Below, piece by piece: positions 43,609 through 52,729 of a stretch of DNA of 64,000 bases (the first letter of the stretch is position 1; every line of letters starts with the position of its first letter). The notes below the pieces were generated by a model. The model had not been told where the DNA came from and ran no database searches. It saw nothing but the letters and a program-made list of their open reading frames with translations. The position numbers were made by a program, and so were the translations under genes. The DNA comes from Clostridiaceae bacterium AM27-36LB (GTDB lineage Bacteria > Bacillota > Clostridia > Lachnospirales > Lachnospiraceae), in the NCBI GenBank assembly GCA_003480725.1, contig QUJQ01000001.1:496001-560000 (forward strand), read 5' to 3'.

Positions 43609-44133
43609 ATGAAAAAGAAATTACCCATAATCCTCTTGGGTGTTATTTTGGCTTGTGTGTTGGTTTTCGGTTTCCTTTATGCAAACAATGACATTGGTAA
43701 AACCGCAAACAGTTTAGAAGCAGACATTCGCCAATCTCAAAAAATTTTGGATGATTGGATTGTTGATGGAAGCATTTCCGACACAATGGCTGCATTTATT
43801 TCTTACCCACAGGACAAGACAGACCACACTTTTTCTGTCTATGTAAATCGCCCTGGCTTGTCTTTTGGATATTTCTTCCGTGGTGGTGGAGATATAGTTG
43901 AGGTTGATGATTACATTGCAGAGTTTGTTGTTGAGGGAAATAACGAAAGGGCATTTATCTCAATGAATACCCAAAATATTGTTCGACTTGAAGTAGATGA
44001 TGGCAACGGCATTCAGGTGATTGATATTGATAGTGGCAAGCCTTTCGCCATTGTCCTGCCCCTCAATGTAGGAAACATCTGTTTCTATGATACGAATGGA
44101 AATGTTGTGGAATATCTTCGCCAACAACTTTGA
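43609..44133 (+). CDS. Membrane-anchored protein of the host mobile element
   Basis: The 174-residue protein has one N-terminal membrane helix (LPIILLGVILACVLVFGFLYA) and an outside domain of 145 residues with alternating beta segments. AAAGGAGTGTG precedes ATG 43609. No family recognised. It lies between structured motif A and the topoisomerase III gene, so it probably belongs to the conjugative or plasmid-type module that carries that gene. The outside domain includes a FFRGGGDIVEVDDYIAEFVVEG stretch. Role unknown. Confidence 0.65.
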   Translation: MKKKLPIILLGVILACVLVFGFLYANNDIGKTANSLEADIRQSQKILDDWIVDGSISDTMAAFISYPQDKTDHTFSVYVNRPGLSFGYFFRGGGDIVEVDDYIAEFVVEGNNERAFISMNTQNIVRLEVDDGNGIQVIDIDSGKPFAIVLPLNVGNICFYDTNGNVVEYLRQQL

Positions 44134-44228
44134 CCAACTTCAAGCTTGTCGAACTGAATCAATTTTACATAGCAGTCATGCACTACGGTGTGTGGCTGCT
44201 TATTTTTTTGCGAAAGGAGCAGATGCAA

Positions 44229-44546
44229 ATGAAATTAGTTTTGGCTGAAAAGCCTTCGGTTGCACAGAGCATTGCCAAAGTGTTAGGTGCTGCCAAGCGT
44301 GAAGATGGCTACTTAGAGGGAAACGGATATGTGGTCAGCTGGTGTGTGGGGCATTTGGTGGAGCTGGCACAGCCGGAAGCCTATGATGCGAAGTACAGCA
44401 AATGGGCTTATGCAGACCTTCCTATCTTCCCGATGAACTGGCAGTACGAGGTTTCTGCCGGTACGAAAAAACAGTTTGGGATTCTGAAAAAGCTCATGGC
44501 CAGAGAAGATGTTGCGAGTCTTGTGTGTGCAACAGATGTTGGATAG
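44229..44546 (+). pseudogene. topB: DNA topoisomerase III, 5' part (split by insertion)
   Basis: After GGAGCAGATGCAA the frame starts MKLVLAEKPSVAQSIAKVLGA, the Toprim domain opening of topoisomerase III (catalytic Glu in AEKPS). It continues to LVCATD and then ends VG-stop. The expected next residues AGREGELIFR are found at 63607, 19 kb away, in the matching frame. The gene is therefore one topB copy interrupted by a mobile element. Topoisomerase III genes of this type are carried by conjugative elements and plasmids. The 105-codon fragment alone has no activity. Confidence 0.92.
44530..44538 (+). repeat. Left attachment repeat of the outer element
   Basis: CAACAGATG in topB recurs at 63599-63607. 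It is the direct repeat expected where a serine recombinase inserted the element. Confidence 0.7.
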
Positions 44547-44959
44547 TGCGTAGGGGCGACAAACAAATACAAGTAAATCAAGGGACTTCCTCAATCCTTT
44601 AAAGGCTATGACAGTAACGGTTATAGTCTTTTTTCATGCGGTAACTACCGTATGAAATGAAATCATATTCCCTAAAGCAAAGAAATACCCACCTACAATA
44701 TTCCGCTATCTAATCCCCCGATAACTAGCGGGCGAGAAAATCATAAATCAGTACCAAATGCAACAGCTATCACTTACCGCATCAATTTCACTCACCAATG
44801 GCAGGCAAGAGAAAGAGAGACAGAAAAGCAAAAGAAAGAACCAAAGAAAAGTAAAAGACAGAGAGATAGAGAATGATGTTAGTTATCTTATCAATCAATC
44901 CTATCAATCAATACTTATACATCTAACCATAGATGTACCACCACAGGAGGGCAAAGACC

Positions 44960-45568
44960 ATGAATAAAAGGCAAGAACAACAGATTGTAGACTATTACAG
45001 CACCACAGACAGATATATTCGCAGTGACCGCTATTCTGACAGCAATCAGACCGTATTCACAAAAGAGAATGACAGATACCAGTGGCTTTTGTTGGAGCAG
45101 AAAAGCCAGCATGATGTGGAGGTAAGACAGACCGACAGCCATGGAACAATAACAGCAAGGGACAATTATGAACTGACAAGGAATATCCCTAAATGCGTGG
45201 GTGTGGAACGCCTATGTAAGGACGCAAATATGCAGATACCCTTTACTGCTGATGAAATCAATCTTATCTATCAGTTTGGGGAACAGAGCAAAGCAGAAAC
45301 ATGCGCTCATTTATCCGCAATCCTGCCACAGATAAAGGACAATGACACCAAGCAGATTGTATGTAGCACTTTGAAGAAATTAAATGTCTTGTCAGAAGAA
45401 ACGTGTGCGGAGTTGGCAGCCACCACAAAAAGACGAAAACTGACAGAGCGTGACCACTCCATCAAGGTAAGATTGTCAAAGGCAGAGAAACAATTAAAAG
45501 AGCCGACAATTACCGAGGGAAAACAGAACAGGATTGGCAGAAAAGGAAAGGCAGGCATGGAGCTATGA
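44960..45568 (+). CDS. Mobile-element protein of unknown function
   Basis: The 202-residue, hydrophilic protein (MNKRQEQQIVDYYSTTDRYIRSD) has a basic C-terminus (KAEKQLKEPTITEGKQNRIGRKGKAGMEL). No motif recognised. CAGGAGGGCAAAG precedes ATG 44960. It overlaps the next small gene by 4 bp, so the two are coupled. It is the first gene of the outer element. The stretch 44547-44959 before it has no convincing gene but several hairpins (for example GGTAACTACC near 44640) and a purine-rich tract at 44808-44875. Confidence 0.6.
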   Translation: MNKRQEQQIVDYYSTTDRYIRSDRYSDSNQTVFTKENDRYQWLLLEQKSQHDVEVRQTDSHGTITARDNYELTRNIPKCVGVERLCKDANMQIPFTADEINLIYQFGEQSKAETCAHLSAILPQIKDNDTKQIVCSTLKKLNVLSEETCAELAATTKRRKLTERDHSIKVRLSKAEKQLKEPTITEGKQNRIGRKGKAGMEL

Positions 45569-45840
45569 AGCTGTCACGATATGAACAGGAAACCATTGTC
45601 AGCTACAATGCAGGGGAGCAGACTGCCACCATCTACACAAGGGATAAGGCAGTCATGCGGAAACTTGACACATTGGTTGCCGACTTCCCTGCTACATACA
45701 AGCTGATGAAGCAGGACGAGGTATCTAAGACCTATTCCTTCCCGAAATCATTTGTCAGCTACCGCAAGCCGAGGGCAGTCAACACCGAGCAGAGAGAACG
45801 GGCAAGGCAGATGATGATTAAGCAGAACAATTCAAAATAA
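45565..45840 (+). CDS. Small mobile-element protein
   Basis: The 91-residue protein (MKLSRYEQETIVSYNAGEQTATIYTRDKAVMRKLDTL) is of a type common in Firmicutes conjugative and mobilizable elements. I recall similar ones being auto-annotated as 'molecular chaperone' without evidence. It starts with ATGA overlap to the previous gene. The segment PKSFVSYRKPRAVNTEQRERARQMM is a typical closing block. Role unknown; it may bind DNA or regulate transfer. Confidence 0.7.
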   Translation: MKLSRYEQETIVSYNAGEQTATIYTRDKAVMRKLDTLVADFPATYKLMKQDEVSKTYSFPKSFVSYRKPRAVNTEQRERARQMMIKQNNSK

Positions 45841-46057
45841 ATTTGAGTTTTTGAGTTGTGTTTTCACAGATTTTTTACTTATATATTTGTTATATAAATT
45901 CGCACAGAATTATGCTATAATCAATGGAATTCGTTCCATAAATCCTATTGCAACGCAAATTTTCGTAACTGCAACGATTGGTTGACACCAATTAAATAGC
46001 TGTTGGTGGTATGCAACTAACAAATTATTCTATTATGTTCACAAGGAGGTACTTAAC

Positions 46058-46225
46058 ATGGACATAATAGAAAATATACAAACGGAGGTGATGAACATGG
46101 ATATATCGGAAAGGCTTCAAGAGCTGCGTAAAAAAGAAGGCTATTCACAGGAGCAAGTTGCCGAGATGTTAGGACTTTCAAGGCAAGCAATTTCCAAATG
46201 GGAAAGTGGGCATTCCCATAGTTAA
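46058..46225 (+). pseudogene. XRE-family regulator, 5' part (split by insertion)
   Basis: After AAGGAGGTACTTAAC the frame reads [51 protein letters not shown] and then stops after HSHS. An internal ATG at 46097 with GGAGGTG is an alternative start. The helix-turn-helix is complete, but the rest of the protein is found at 58758-58997. The break lies at GGGAAA, shared by both sides. It was probably the outer element's regulator. The truncated HTH could still be made as a short peptide. Confidence 0.88.
46200..46205 (+). repeat. Left attachment core of the inner element
   Basis: GGGAAA lies in the XRE gene (codons for W-E) and is repeated at 58756-58761, where the XRE frame resumes. Confidence 0.6.
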
Positions 46226-46300
46226 AGATACCACACCCAATATCACAAACTCACGCTTAAACAATATTTCTTAGTCAACCACATACAATAACAAATACAA

Positions 46301-46340
46301 AAAAGCTGGAAGCAGACTTAATTTTGCTCCCAGCTTTTCT
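46301..46340. terminator. Bidirectional terminator
   Basis: AAAAGCTGGAAGCA (46301-46314) pairs with TGCTCCCAGCTTTT (46325-46338) with one mismatch, and both strands end in T-rich runs. It closes the minus-strand cargo operon that ends at 46451. Confidence 0.8.
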
Positions 46341-46450
46341 TTATTGTTTTGATGAAGTCGTTCAATGATACTTGTTTTTGCCATCTGCTTACATAATGTG
46401 CATACTTGTCACTTGTGTTCTGATATATCTGTCCCTCTTATTGCCTAAAC

Positions 46451-47050
46451 TCATATTAAGGGTGTGATATATCCAAGTGCAATAGCCTTGTTATAGGCTT
46501 CGATAGCATTTTTAGCCCCCAGCTTATCATAGATGCTTTGGATATGGTTGTAAAGTGTCCGTTCACTGATATACAGTTCTTGAGCTATTTCATGCTTTGT
46601 TTTCCCTGTTCCAATCGCCTTAATAATTTCCGCTTCACGATCTGTCAGGGGATTTAATAAAGGGGGCGTAGTGGATTTGTGACCTTTACTAATAGCTGTA
46701 AGTTTTTTTACCAGTTCATCAGCAGAAGCCGACTTGTCAATATAACTTACAGCACCTCTTTTAAGTGCCTCCTGTCTATAAACCGGCATATCATAAGAGG
46801 ATAGCATAGCCACTTTTGTTTTTGGGTTTTTGTTATATATTTTTTCTATCAGGTCAATGCCAGAATTTTTTGACTGATCTCTTAGGTTAACATCCAATAA
46901 TACAATGTCCCATTCGTCTACGGAAAGAATATTCCAAAACTCTGTTTCATTACTTACATAGTGACAGATTGAGATTGCGTCCCAATCTTCCAGAAGTTTG
47001 CTTAAACTCTCTCCAAATATCCTGTGGTCATCAAATAGTAATATCTTCAT
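46451..47050 (-). CDS. LuxR/NarL-family response regulator
   Basis: The 199-residue protein has a receiver domain (ILLFDDHRIFGESL with acidic pocket, phospho-acceptor in DIVLLDVNLRD, lysine in SYIDKSASADEL) and a C-terminal LuxR HTH (LNPLTDREAEIIKAIGTGKTKHEIAQELYISERTLYNHIQSIYDKL). Its start overlaps the end of the sensor kinase gene by 20 bp. It would control the ABC genes upstream in the same operon or its own cargo. It is the last gene before the terminator on the minus strand. Confidence 0.9.
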   Translation of the reverse strand: MKILLFDDHRIFGESLSKLLEDWDAISICHYVSNETEFWNILSVDEWDIVLLDVNLRDQSKNSGIDLIEKIYNKNPKTKVAMLSSYDMPVYRQEALKRGAVSYIDKSASADELVKKLTAISKGHKSTTPPLLNPLTDREAEIIKAIGTGKTKHEIAQELYISERTLYNHIQSIYDKLGAKNAIEAYNKAIALGYITPLI

Positions 47051-48335
47051 TTTTTCTCCCCAAAACTGCCGTTGCAGTTAAAATACCATCTTTCTCTAAA
47101 TACTGAATGTTACCACCATTCCCATTTATCAACACCGTCAAGAACAGCATGCCACCTTTGGAAGAAAGAATATTTTCAATGTCATTTGGTTTCGCTCCAT
47201 CATTTTGACAGGTAATTACGAGTTTACTTTCTTCATTTAACGCGATTTCCAAATGGATAAAAGTAGCGGCAGCGTGTTTATAAACATTGTTGACAAGCTC
47301 TTTGATTATCTGCATAGTCTGTTCCAAACTGTTATCTTTTTTCAAAGCAATCCTTGCTTCGCTGTCAATGGTAAAATCTATAAATATATTTTTCTTTGGG
47401 TACAGCTTCTTAATGGCGTCAAGCATATATTCAATATGTTCCCATGAAGCATACCCCGAAAAGATATTAGACGAATAGAAATTCATCATATTTCTTATTC
47501 GCAGTTCCAAATCAGATAATATCCTTTTTGTTTCATCAATAGCTGGTGAGCGAAGCGACAGAAGATTTTTGGCACCTCCAATATCTTGAAGCACATCGTT
47601 GTGAAGTAGCATTGAAAAATCTTCCCTCTCACTTGCAATATAGTTCGTTAATTCATAATACTTTGTCAGCTCGTTGTAACGAGCTTCCATGTCGCCAAGA
47701 TGAATGACAGCAAAAGCCTCAAATAAAAGCATTATAAGCTGAAAAAATACATTGACTTGCAGGGTGGACAAATCAAAGCAATAAAGTACGATTGTAAGCA
47801 AAGGAATCATGAAAACAAGGACATATCTTGCTTTCCTCTGGGCAATCGGAAGAATATTAACCTGTTTCAAATTTATATATTTATAATCAAGGAAAATTCC
47901 CACGAACATTCCAATTAACATAGTTACCGCAGGTAGAATTCGGAAATTGAAAAACGACAGTATGATAGACGCAATTCCAAACAGCAAGCGAACCATTTTT
48001 CCCCGGCTTGCGTCAGTTCTTACCAGCATTATTCCGATAATCAATGCAAAAACCAGAAATGCACCCGTGTATAAGGTGGAAAATCCATCATACATCAGCG
48101 CCGCAATAAAGGAAACAGAAAGCAGGTTCCAGCCACATTCAGATATTGTTGCCTTTCGCCGTGATGTCATTACATGTAGATAGAGCAGATTGAAATAACA
48201 AAGCAAGACGGCAATCGACAATAAGTTGATGGCTCCGTCATTCGCAATTCCTTTATGTGTTCTATCCAATATAACCCATAAAGTCACAATACCCGCATGA
48301 AGAAACAGATACGGATAGAAGCGTTTATCCTGCAT
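47031..48335 (-). CDS. Sensor histidine kinase, HisKA_3 type
   Basis: The 434-residue membrane kinase has about eight N-terminal hydrophobic segments and a dimerisation helix with the phospho-acceptor His in DFSMLLHNDVLQDIGGAK. The ATPase domain has an N-box IIKELVNNVYKHAAATFIHLEI and a late GGMLFLTVLINGNGGNIQYLEKDG. This is the NarX/DesK class that partners LuxR-type regulators, here the overlapping gene at 46451. AAAGGAGGGGGG precedes the ATG. The multi-helix sensor without a large outside loop suggests detection of a membrane-linked signal or peptide. Confidence 0.88.
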   Translation of the reverse strand: MQDKRFYPYLFLHAGIVTLWVILDRTHKGIANDGAINLLSIAVLLCYFNLLYLHVMTSRRKATISECGWNLLSVSFIAALMYDGFSTLYTGAFLVFALIIGIMLVRTDASRGKMVRLLFGIASIILSFFNFRILPAVTMLIGMFVGIFLDYKYINLKQVNILPIAQRKARYVLVFMIPLLTIVLYCFDLSTLQVNVFFQLIMLLFEAFAVIHLGDMEARYNELTKYYELTNYIASEREDFSMLLHNDVLQDIGGAKNLLSLRSPAIDETKRILSDLELRIRNMMNFYSSNIFSGYASWEHIEYMLDAIKKLYPKKNIFIDFTIDSEARIALKKDNSLEQTMQIIKELVNNVYKHAAATFIHLEIALNEESKLVITCQNDGAKPNDIENILSSKGGMLFLTVLINGNGGNIQYLEKDGILTATAVLGRKNEDITI

Positions 48336-48368
48336 AGACCCCCCTCCTTTCAGCTAAAATTCATTATG

Positions 48369-49016
48369 TTAGTAATATGATGATACGATCCGTTCTTTAG
48401 TCATCAGACATAAACCACACGCAGTCAAAACTATTATACTCACTGGAGAAAATAGTAGCAACACCCACACATTATTCGTTTTCATAAATATCCCACATTT
48501 TAAGAAAACCAGCAAAATATGAAGCAGTGTTGCAAAGATAGGAATACTCTTAAACCAGTTCATATTTCTAATCCAGAGAATCAAAACATTTATAAATGCC
48601 GAATACAATATGCTAAGGATCAGAAAATAGGTGCCTGATAACAAGATAAGGTTTGGCAGACGAATGGAAATCATCAAAAGCAGAGGAAACAAAAGAATCA
48701 GCGTTCCAATCCATAGTGATAGCAGATTCTCTTTAACAATACTTGAGATTTTAATACCATTAGCAAGTTTCCATTCTATTCTCTTTGTAATTTTTTCTTG
48801 CTGCAACATATCCTTGCTTATTTCTCCGGCAAAAAAGATAAATAAGCACAGGTAGCCATCAAGCATAAAATACTTTATATCAACGCCAAATACAATGTTC
48901 TCTGAAATATCCCCAAAGTTCATCAGAGAGATTATGCCGAAGATAGTTGCTACCGCACTCATAAATATAAAATTCCAGTTCAATACCCTTTTAAGGTTTA
49001 AGGTTATCAAACCCAT
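48369..49016 (-). CDS. ABC transporter permease 2
   Basis: The 215-residue membrane protein has about six hydrophobic segments (FIFMSAVATIFGIISLMNF, NLLSLWIGTLILLFPLLLMI, FLILSILYSAFINVLILW and others). It looks like an ABC-2-type permease of the sort found with peptide or bacteriocin resistance ATPases. It overlaps permease 1 by 10 bp, so the two are translated together with the ATPase upstream. No exact family can be named. It probably pairs with the other permease as a heterodimer. Confidence 0.75.
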   Translation of the reverse strand: MGLITLNLKRVLNWNFIFMSAVATIFGIISLMNFGDISENIVFGVDIKYFMLDGYLCLFIFFAGEISKDMLQQEKITKRIEWKLANGIKISSIVKENLLSLWIGTLILLFPLLLMISIRLPNLILLSGTYFLILSILYSAFINVLILWIRNMNWFKSIPIFATLLHILLVFLKCGIFMKTNNVWVLLLFSPVSIIVLTACGLCLMTKERIVSSYY

Positions 49017-49711
49017 TCGCCATCCCTCCTGATAACTGTTTCGTTGCTCATGTGCCGAGTCTTAAAGAAACTTAATAGTGCAAACATCATGCAAAGTGCA
49101 ACATCAACCACAATAATCAAATAGTCAATTCCTATATGATGTTGATTCACAAGCTCTGTAATTCGTTCTGCCGACATCGCAATCAAATAAACCAGTGCAA
49201 AATTACCAAAGAACAGAACATTTTTGAACAGTTTTACTCGTTTCACATCCAGTACAATGATATTCAAAGCGACAATCTCACAAAAACTAAGTACAAGAAT
49301 ACTAAGATAAACGCATACGATCCGCCCAAAGCTCATTGTCCAGTCGGTAAAGTAATAGCAACTCATAAAAACAAAGAACGGGATAATACCAGAAAAGCGG
49401 AAAATCTGTACCGAATACTGTTTTATAATCTCTTTTACCGCAATTCCAGAAGCTGCAAAAAATTCAATTCTCCGGCTTAACTTATCCTTTGCTGTCAAAT
49501 CTACAATCATAGCACCGGATTGCAGGGAGGTAAGACCCAAAATAACCGCATAGAGCATTAAGACTAAATAATCCTCTCCCTTAGACTGCAAGGCGTCCAT
49601 CTGCATTGCAAAGCTCATAAAAGTTGCCAGAATGGCAACAATCGCAGTATCAATTAGGAGGCTTTTGCTTCTGGTAAGATAGTAGACTGCGCCTTTTCCC
49701 ATGTTACTCAT
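49007..49711 (-). CDS. ABC transporter permease 1
   Basis: The 234-residue membrane protein has about six hydrophobic segments (SLLIDTAIVAILATFMSFAM, VLMLYAVILGLTSL, FSGIIPFFVFMSCYYF and others). I chose the ATG at 49711 because GGAGGGCAATCGGT precedes it; the frame is open upstream inside the ATPase gene. It overlaps the ATPase stop by 8 bp. It is most likely one half of an ABC-2-type exporter with the 48369 permease and the 49704 ATPase. Confidence 0.75.
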   Translation of the reverse strand: MSNMGKGAVYYLTRSKSLLIDTAIVAILATFMSFAMQMDALQSKGEDYLVLMLYAVILGLTSLQSGAMIVDLTAKDKLSRRIEFFAASGIAVKEIIKQYSVQIFRFSGIIPFFVFMSCYYFTDWTMSFGRIVCVYLSILVLSFCEIVALNIIVLDVKRVKLFKNVLFFGNFALVYLIAMSAERITELVNQHHIGIDYLIIVVDVALCMMFALLSFFKTRHMSNETVIRRDGEWV

Positions 49712-50387
49712 ACCGATTGCCCTCCTTAATAAAGATTTCTTCCAATGATTGTCCTTGCATTTCTTGAATACCCTTATCAAACAGCAATCTGCCATTTTTA
49801 ATCATAGATACATCATCAGCGCACTTTTGAATCTCGCTAAGGTCATGTGAAGTGATAATAACCGTTTTTCCGTCAGCTTTTAGAGCCTCTATCAAACTAC
49901 GGATTTCTACTCTGGATATGGGGTCTACACCCGATGTTGGTTCATCCATGAGCAGAATATCCCGTCCCATCATAATCACAATCAAAAGGGACAGTTTTCT
50001 TTTCATTCCTTTAGAATAAGTGCTAACACGCTTTCCTAAATGCTCGGTCAATCCTAATTGCGTACAATAACTGTCTGAACGATCATTTATTTCAAATCCA
50101 AAGTATTTCCCAAAAATTCTCAAATTTTCAAGACCAGTCTGTTCTTCATACAGATAGTCATTTTCAAGCTCCATTGCATATTTCCCTGCAATGTTGATTG
50201 TCCCTGCATTTGGCTGGTATACCCCTGTAATCAAGCGTAGCAGTGTTGTCTTTCCAGAACCGTTCGGGCCAATAATCGCATGGATTGTATTTGCTTTTAC
50301 ATTCAGGCTAAAATTCTCAAACAAAACTCTGCCACCAAAACCTTTTTTTAAGTTCTTTACTTCAATCGCATTTTGAATCTCAGACAT
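49704..50387 (-). CDS. ABC transporter ATPase
   Basis: The 227-residue ATPase has Walker A GPNGSGKTT, Q-loop YLYEEQTGL, a signature region VSTYSKGMKRKLSLLIV (degenerate YSKGMKR instead of LSGGQ) and Walker B ILLMDEPTSGVD. The YSKGM signature is usual in exporter ATPases for bacteriocin or peptide resistance and ABC-2 systems. I chose ATG 50387 because AAAGGAGC lies before it. It heads the minus-strand operon ATPase-permease-permease-kinase-regulator. This suggests that the inner element carries an inducible export or immunity function. The substrate is unknown. Confidence 0.88.
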   Translation of the reverse strand: MSEIQNAIEVKNLKKGFGGRVLFENFSLNVKANTIHAIIGPNGSGKTTLLRLITGVYQPNAGTINIAGKYAMELENDYLYEEQTGLENLRIFGKYFGFEINDRSDSYCTQLGLTEHLGKRVSTYSKGMKRKLSLLIVIMMGRDILLMDEPTSGVDPISRVEIRSLIEALKADGKTVIITSHDLSEIQKCADDVSMIKNGRLLFDKGIQEMQGQSLEEIFIKEGNRYE

Positions 50388-50525
50388 ATTTTTTGCTCCT
50401 TTCATTTGGTGCTCCACCATATAGGTATAGTGTATAAAACGAAGAAGCATTTTGCATGAGTAATTACTGCAATTTCGATACTGCCATCAGGCAAATGTCA
50501 CAGAAACCTCACAACGAGAAAAAAT

Positions 50526-51566
50526 TTAGTATTCAGTCAGCTTCACAATTACATTACTCTGCTGATACAGCCAGTCCGTAAATTCTTTCGGGCTGGCCGT
50601 TCCTGTTTTTACAGCCTTTTTTCTCTGTAAGGCTTCTTTCTTAAAGTCGGAAAAGGCAGCCTGTATTTTTTCCAGACGGTCAGCCGGAAAGCCTGCGGTA
50701 TTTTTTACCCGGTTTATTTTGTTGCGCCAGTTCTGGCATTCATTTTTATAAAGCAGGTCATAGTTATTTTCTCTTGCCCTCTCGTCAAATTCCCGCTTGT
50801 TTTGAAGTGCCTGTGCTTTTCGGCACTTGTCGCTGCACAGCTCATACCGCTGGCTCTTTGCCAGAAAATATTTCCCGCAGACCTTGCACCGCCGGAAGCA
50901 AAGCCCCCAGTCATTCAGCCTGTTCAGATAATAGGTAATCAACGGGTAGAGGGACGCATAGGCAGACACACATTCTTCTGTGCGCCGGTTGTCCGGTAAC
51001 CAGAGGTCAAGCCGGGTATCTTCTGACGGTGCGCCTTTGAAATAAAGGCTGCCAGCTTGAAAATGTTTCGGTTTTCCTGTCTCCCTGTCAAAGCTCATGG
51101 CTTCGTTATGGAATACCCCGGTCAGGCTGCTCATTTTATCCATGAAGCGGTCACAGGCAGCGTTACGGTCACGGGGTTCTCTGGCAAGCAGATAGCTGTT
51201 CCAGATACGGAACGCCACATACATTTTCAGAGGGTCATTGCTAAGATATTTTCCCCAGAGAAATTCGCTTGCCGTCTGCTCCAGCTCCGGCTGTTTCCGT
51301 CGGTTGGAGTGGAGGGCTTGCCGCAGCGGAGAAAGCCCGTATAAGTTCCAATCTCTGTCCGTGTCACGCTCAAAGTTTATCAAAAAAGTTCCCAGCGGGC
51401 GTGTCATATCACAAAGCACCTCTGCGTTTTGGCTCCCGTTCAGCCGGAAGCGGATCTGCTGTTCTTCCCCAATCAAAATCCGCTCTTTCATTTTCTTCCT
51501 GTCCAGCGTCAGGACAAACAAAATCCTCTCAAAACATGGCTCATGCCGTATAAACTGATTCTCCAT
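50526..51566 (-). CDS. DUF6076-like protein with zinc-finger segment
   Basis: The 346-residue soluble protein has a cysteine-rich segment in its C-terminal half: CFRRCKVCGKYFLAKSQRYELCSDKCRKAQALQNKREFDERAR. This is a CGNR/MYM-like zinc finger followed by basic helices. I recall such proteins of mobilizable elements being filed as DUF6076. I chose ATG 51566 after AGGGGATAGGG. It is transcribed on the minus strand, divergent from the excisionase-like HTH gene; the AT-rich palindromic stretch around 51595-51625 may hold the shared promoter. It may regulate the element. Confidence 0.65.
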   Translation of the reverse strand: MENQFIRHEPCFERILFVLTLDRKKMKERILIGEEQQIRFRLNGSQNAEVLCDMTRPLGTFLINFERDTDRDWNLYGLSPLRQALHSNRRKQPELEQTASEFLWGKYLSNDPLKMYVAFRIWNSYLLAREPRDRNAACDRFMDKMSSLTGVFHNEAMSFDRETGKPKHFQAGSLYFKGAPSEDTRLDLWLPDNRRTEECVSAYASLYPLITYYLNRLNDWGLCFRRCKVCGKYFLAKSQRYELCSDKCRKAQALQNKREFDERARENNYDLLYKNECQNWRNKINRVKNTAGFPADRLEKIQAAFSDFKKEALQRKKAVKTGTASPKEFTDWLYQQSNVIVKLTEY

Positions 51567-51868
51567 CCCTATCCCCTGCCTTTGTTTATGGTAATTATAT
51601 AATTCAGTTATATCAGTTACACTCATGGTATCGCAGAATCATTGTTTTGTCAAGGATAGTACGCTATGATGATTGCGGTTGGTAATTTCGTACCGCACAG
51701 TACCTTGACAAGTGAATGACCGTCCAAAAAGGATATGACCGGCAGGAGAAGTGACGCATCCGGCGCACCAATGCAGGGAAACACCGCAGGAATGGGGCAG
51801 GAAAACGGCTTTTGGGGAGAGCGGCAGCAGGAAGCATTTTAACCTATTTGATTTATGGGAGGAACAGA

Positions 51869-52093
51869 ATGAACGATAAAAAGAGATTGAACAGCTACGA
51901 GGATTTACCGCTGGTTCTGGATGTGGCGGACATTCAGCGGATTATGGGAATTTCAAGAGCGAGCGCCTATGAGCTGGTACACACCCCCGGCTTTCCGGCG
52001 TTCCGCAGGGGGAGGCTTATCAAGGTCAGCAAAATTGCTTTCTTTGAATGGATGGCAAAAGGCTCCGAAACCGTACCGGGAAGCGACAAATAA
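51869..52093 (+). CDS. Excisionase-like helix-turn-helix protein
   Basis: The 74-residue protein has the MerR/AlpA-type HTH of excisionases: LPLVLDVADIQRIMGISRASAYELVHTPGFPAFRRGRLIKVSKIAFFEWM. GGGAGGAACAG precedes ATG 51869. It is the first plus-strand gene of the inner element's mobilization module, about 270 bp before the next small gene. It would assist the serine recombinase or act as a regulator of the module. Confidence 0.85.
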   Translation: MNDKKRLNSYEDLPLVLDVADIQRIMGISRASAYELVHTPGFPAFRRGRLIKVSKIAFFEWMAKGSETVPGSDK

Positions 52094-52239
52094 GCGTGAG
52101 GTATCATTCCCTGACTGCAATACTGCCGCACTTTCCAAAGGGGCATACAGAGAGAAAAAACCTTAAAAATGATACCGAGACGCTACACCAAAACAGCCTA
52201 TCTGCGTACATCAGATAGAAACGGAGAAAGGAGCCGGTT

Positions 52240-52443
52240 ATGGCAAGAATGAGCAACAAGCGGCGGCTGGAATGGTCTTTCTTCTTAAATGACCGCAGCC
52301 GTATCACTTACAACGAACTGTGCCGGAAATGCCAGCACGAATGTAAACAGAGCTTCCGGGCGGTTGTGGTTGACTGCCCGAAGTATCTTTCCAAGCGTTC
52401 CAAGAAAAAGGACAAGACTGCCGGAAACGGAAAAATCCCTTAG
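52240..52443 (+). CDS. Small cysteine-containing mobile-element protein
   Basis: The 67-residue, strongly basic protein (MARMSNKRRLEWSFFLNDRSRITYNELCRKCQHECKQSFRAVVVDCPKYLSKRSKKKDK) has a C-x2-C-x3-C cluster that could bind zinc. It is typical of Tn1549- and Tn4451-like modules, next to DUF3847 and MobL genes. GAAAGGAGCC precedes the ATG. Its last codons run into the first hairpin of structured motif B. Function unknown. Confidence 0.7.
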   Translation: MARMSNKRRLEWSFFLNDRSRITYNELCRKCQHECKQSFRAVVVDCPKYLSKRSKKKDKTAGNGKIP

Positions 52444-52610
52444 GAACTAAGGGCGCACTTCTATACATAGTCTAAAGACCATGTATCGTGCGTCCTGCGG
52501 AGCTTACCTCTGCCGCTGATAAAATCAGCAATCCGAGGTCTGCGTTCGCTTCGCTCCGACAAGGCGGCTGCACCCCCTTGCGCCGCTAAAGCGGCTATCC
52601 CCTGTGTACC
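52437..52610 (+). ncRNA. Structured noncoding mobile-element motif, copy B
   Basis: It has the same parts as copy A at 43347: CCCTTAG/CTAAGGG hairpin, GCGCAC..GTGCG around ATACAT/ATGTAT, CCTGCGGAGC, and the same ACCCCCTTGCGCCGCTAAAG block. Inner stems differ in sequence but still pair, which supports a selected structure. It lies between the small Cys protein and the DUF3847 gene. Confidence 0.6.
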
Positions 52611-52729
52611 CGCCGCAAAGAGAAATCCGCTCTGCGGTTTTCCCTTTTCATCGGGTTTTATAGAAGCACTGACACACGGACTGTCTGCGGATGGTCTTTC
52701 TTTATCTTATCAGCAAAGGATGTGAGAAC

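Noticed and set aside
44758..44967. 69-codon open frame at the left end of the outer element
   Set aside because: It is low-complexity (Lys/Arg/Glu from a purine-rich tract), has no ribosome binding site and overlaps the well-supported gene at 44960.
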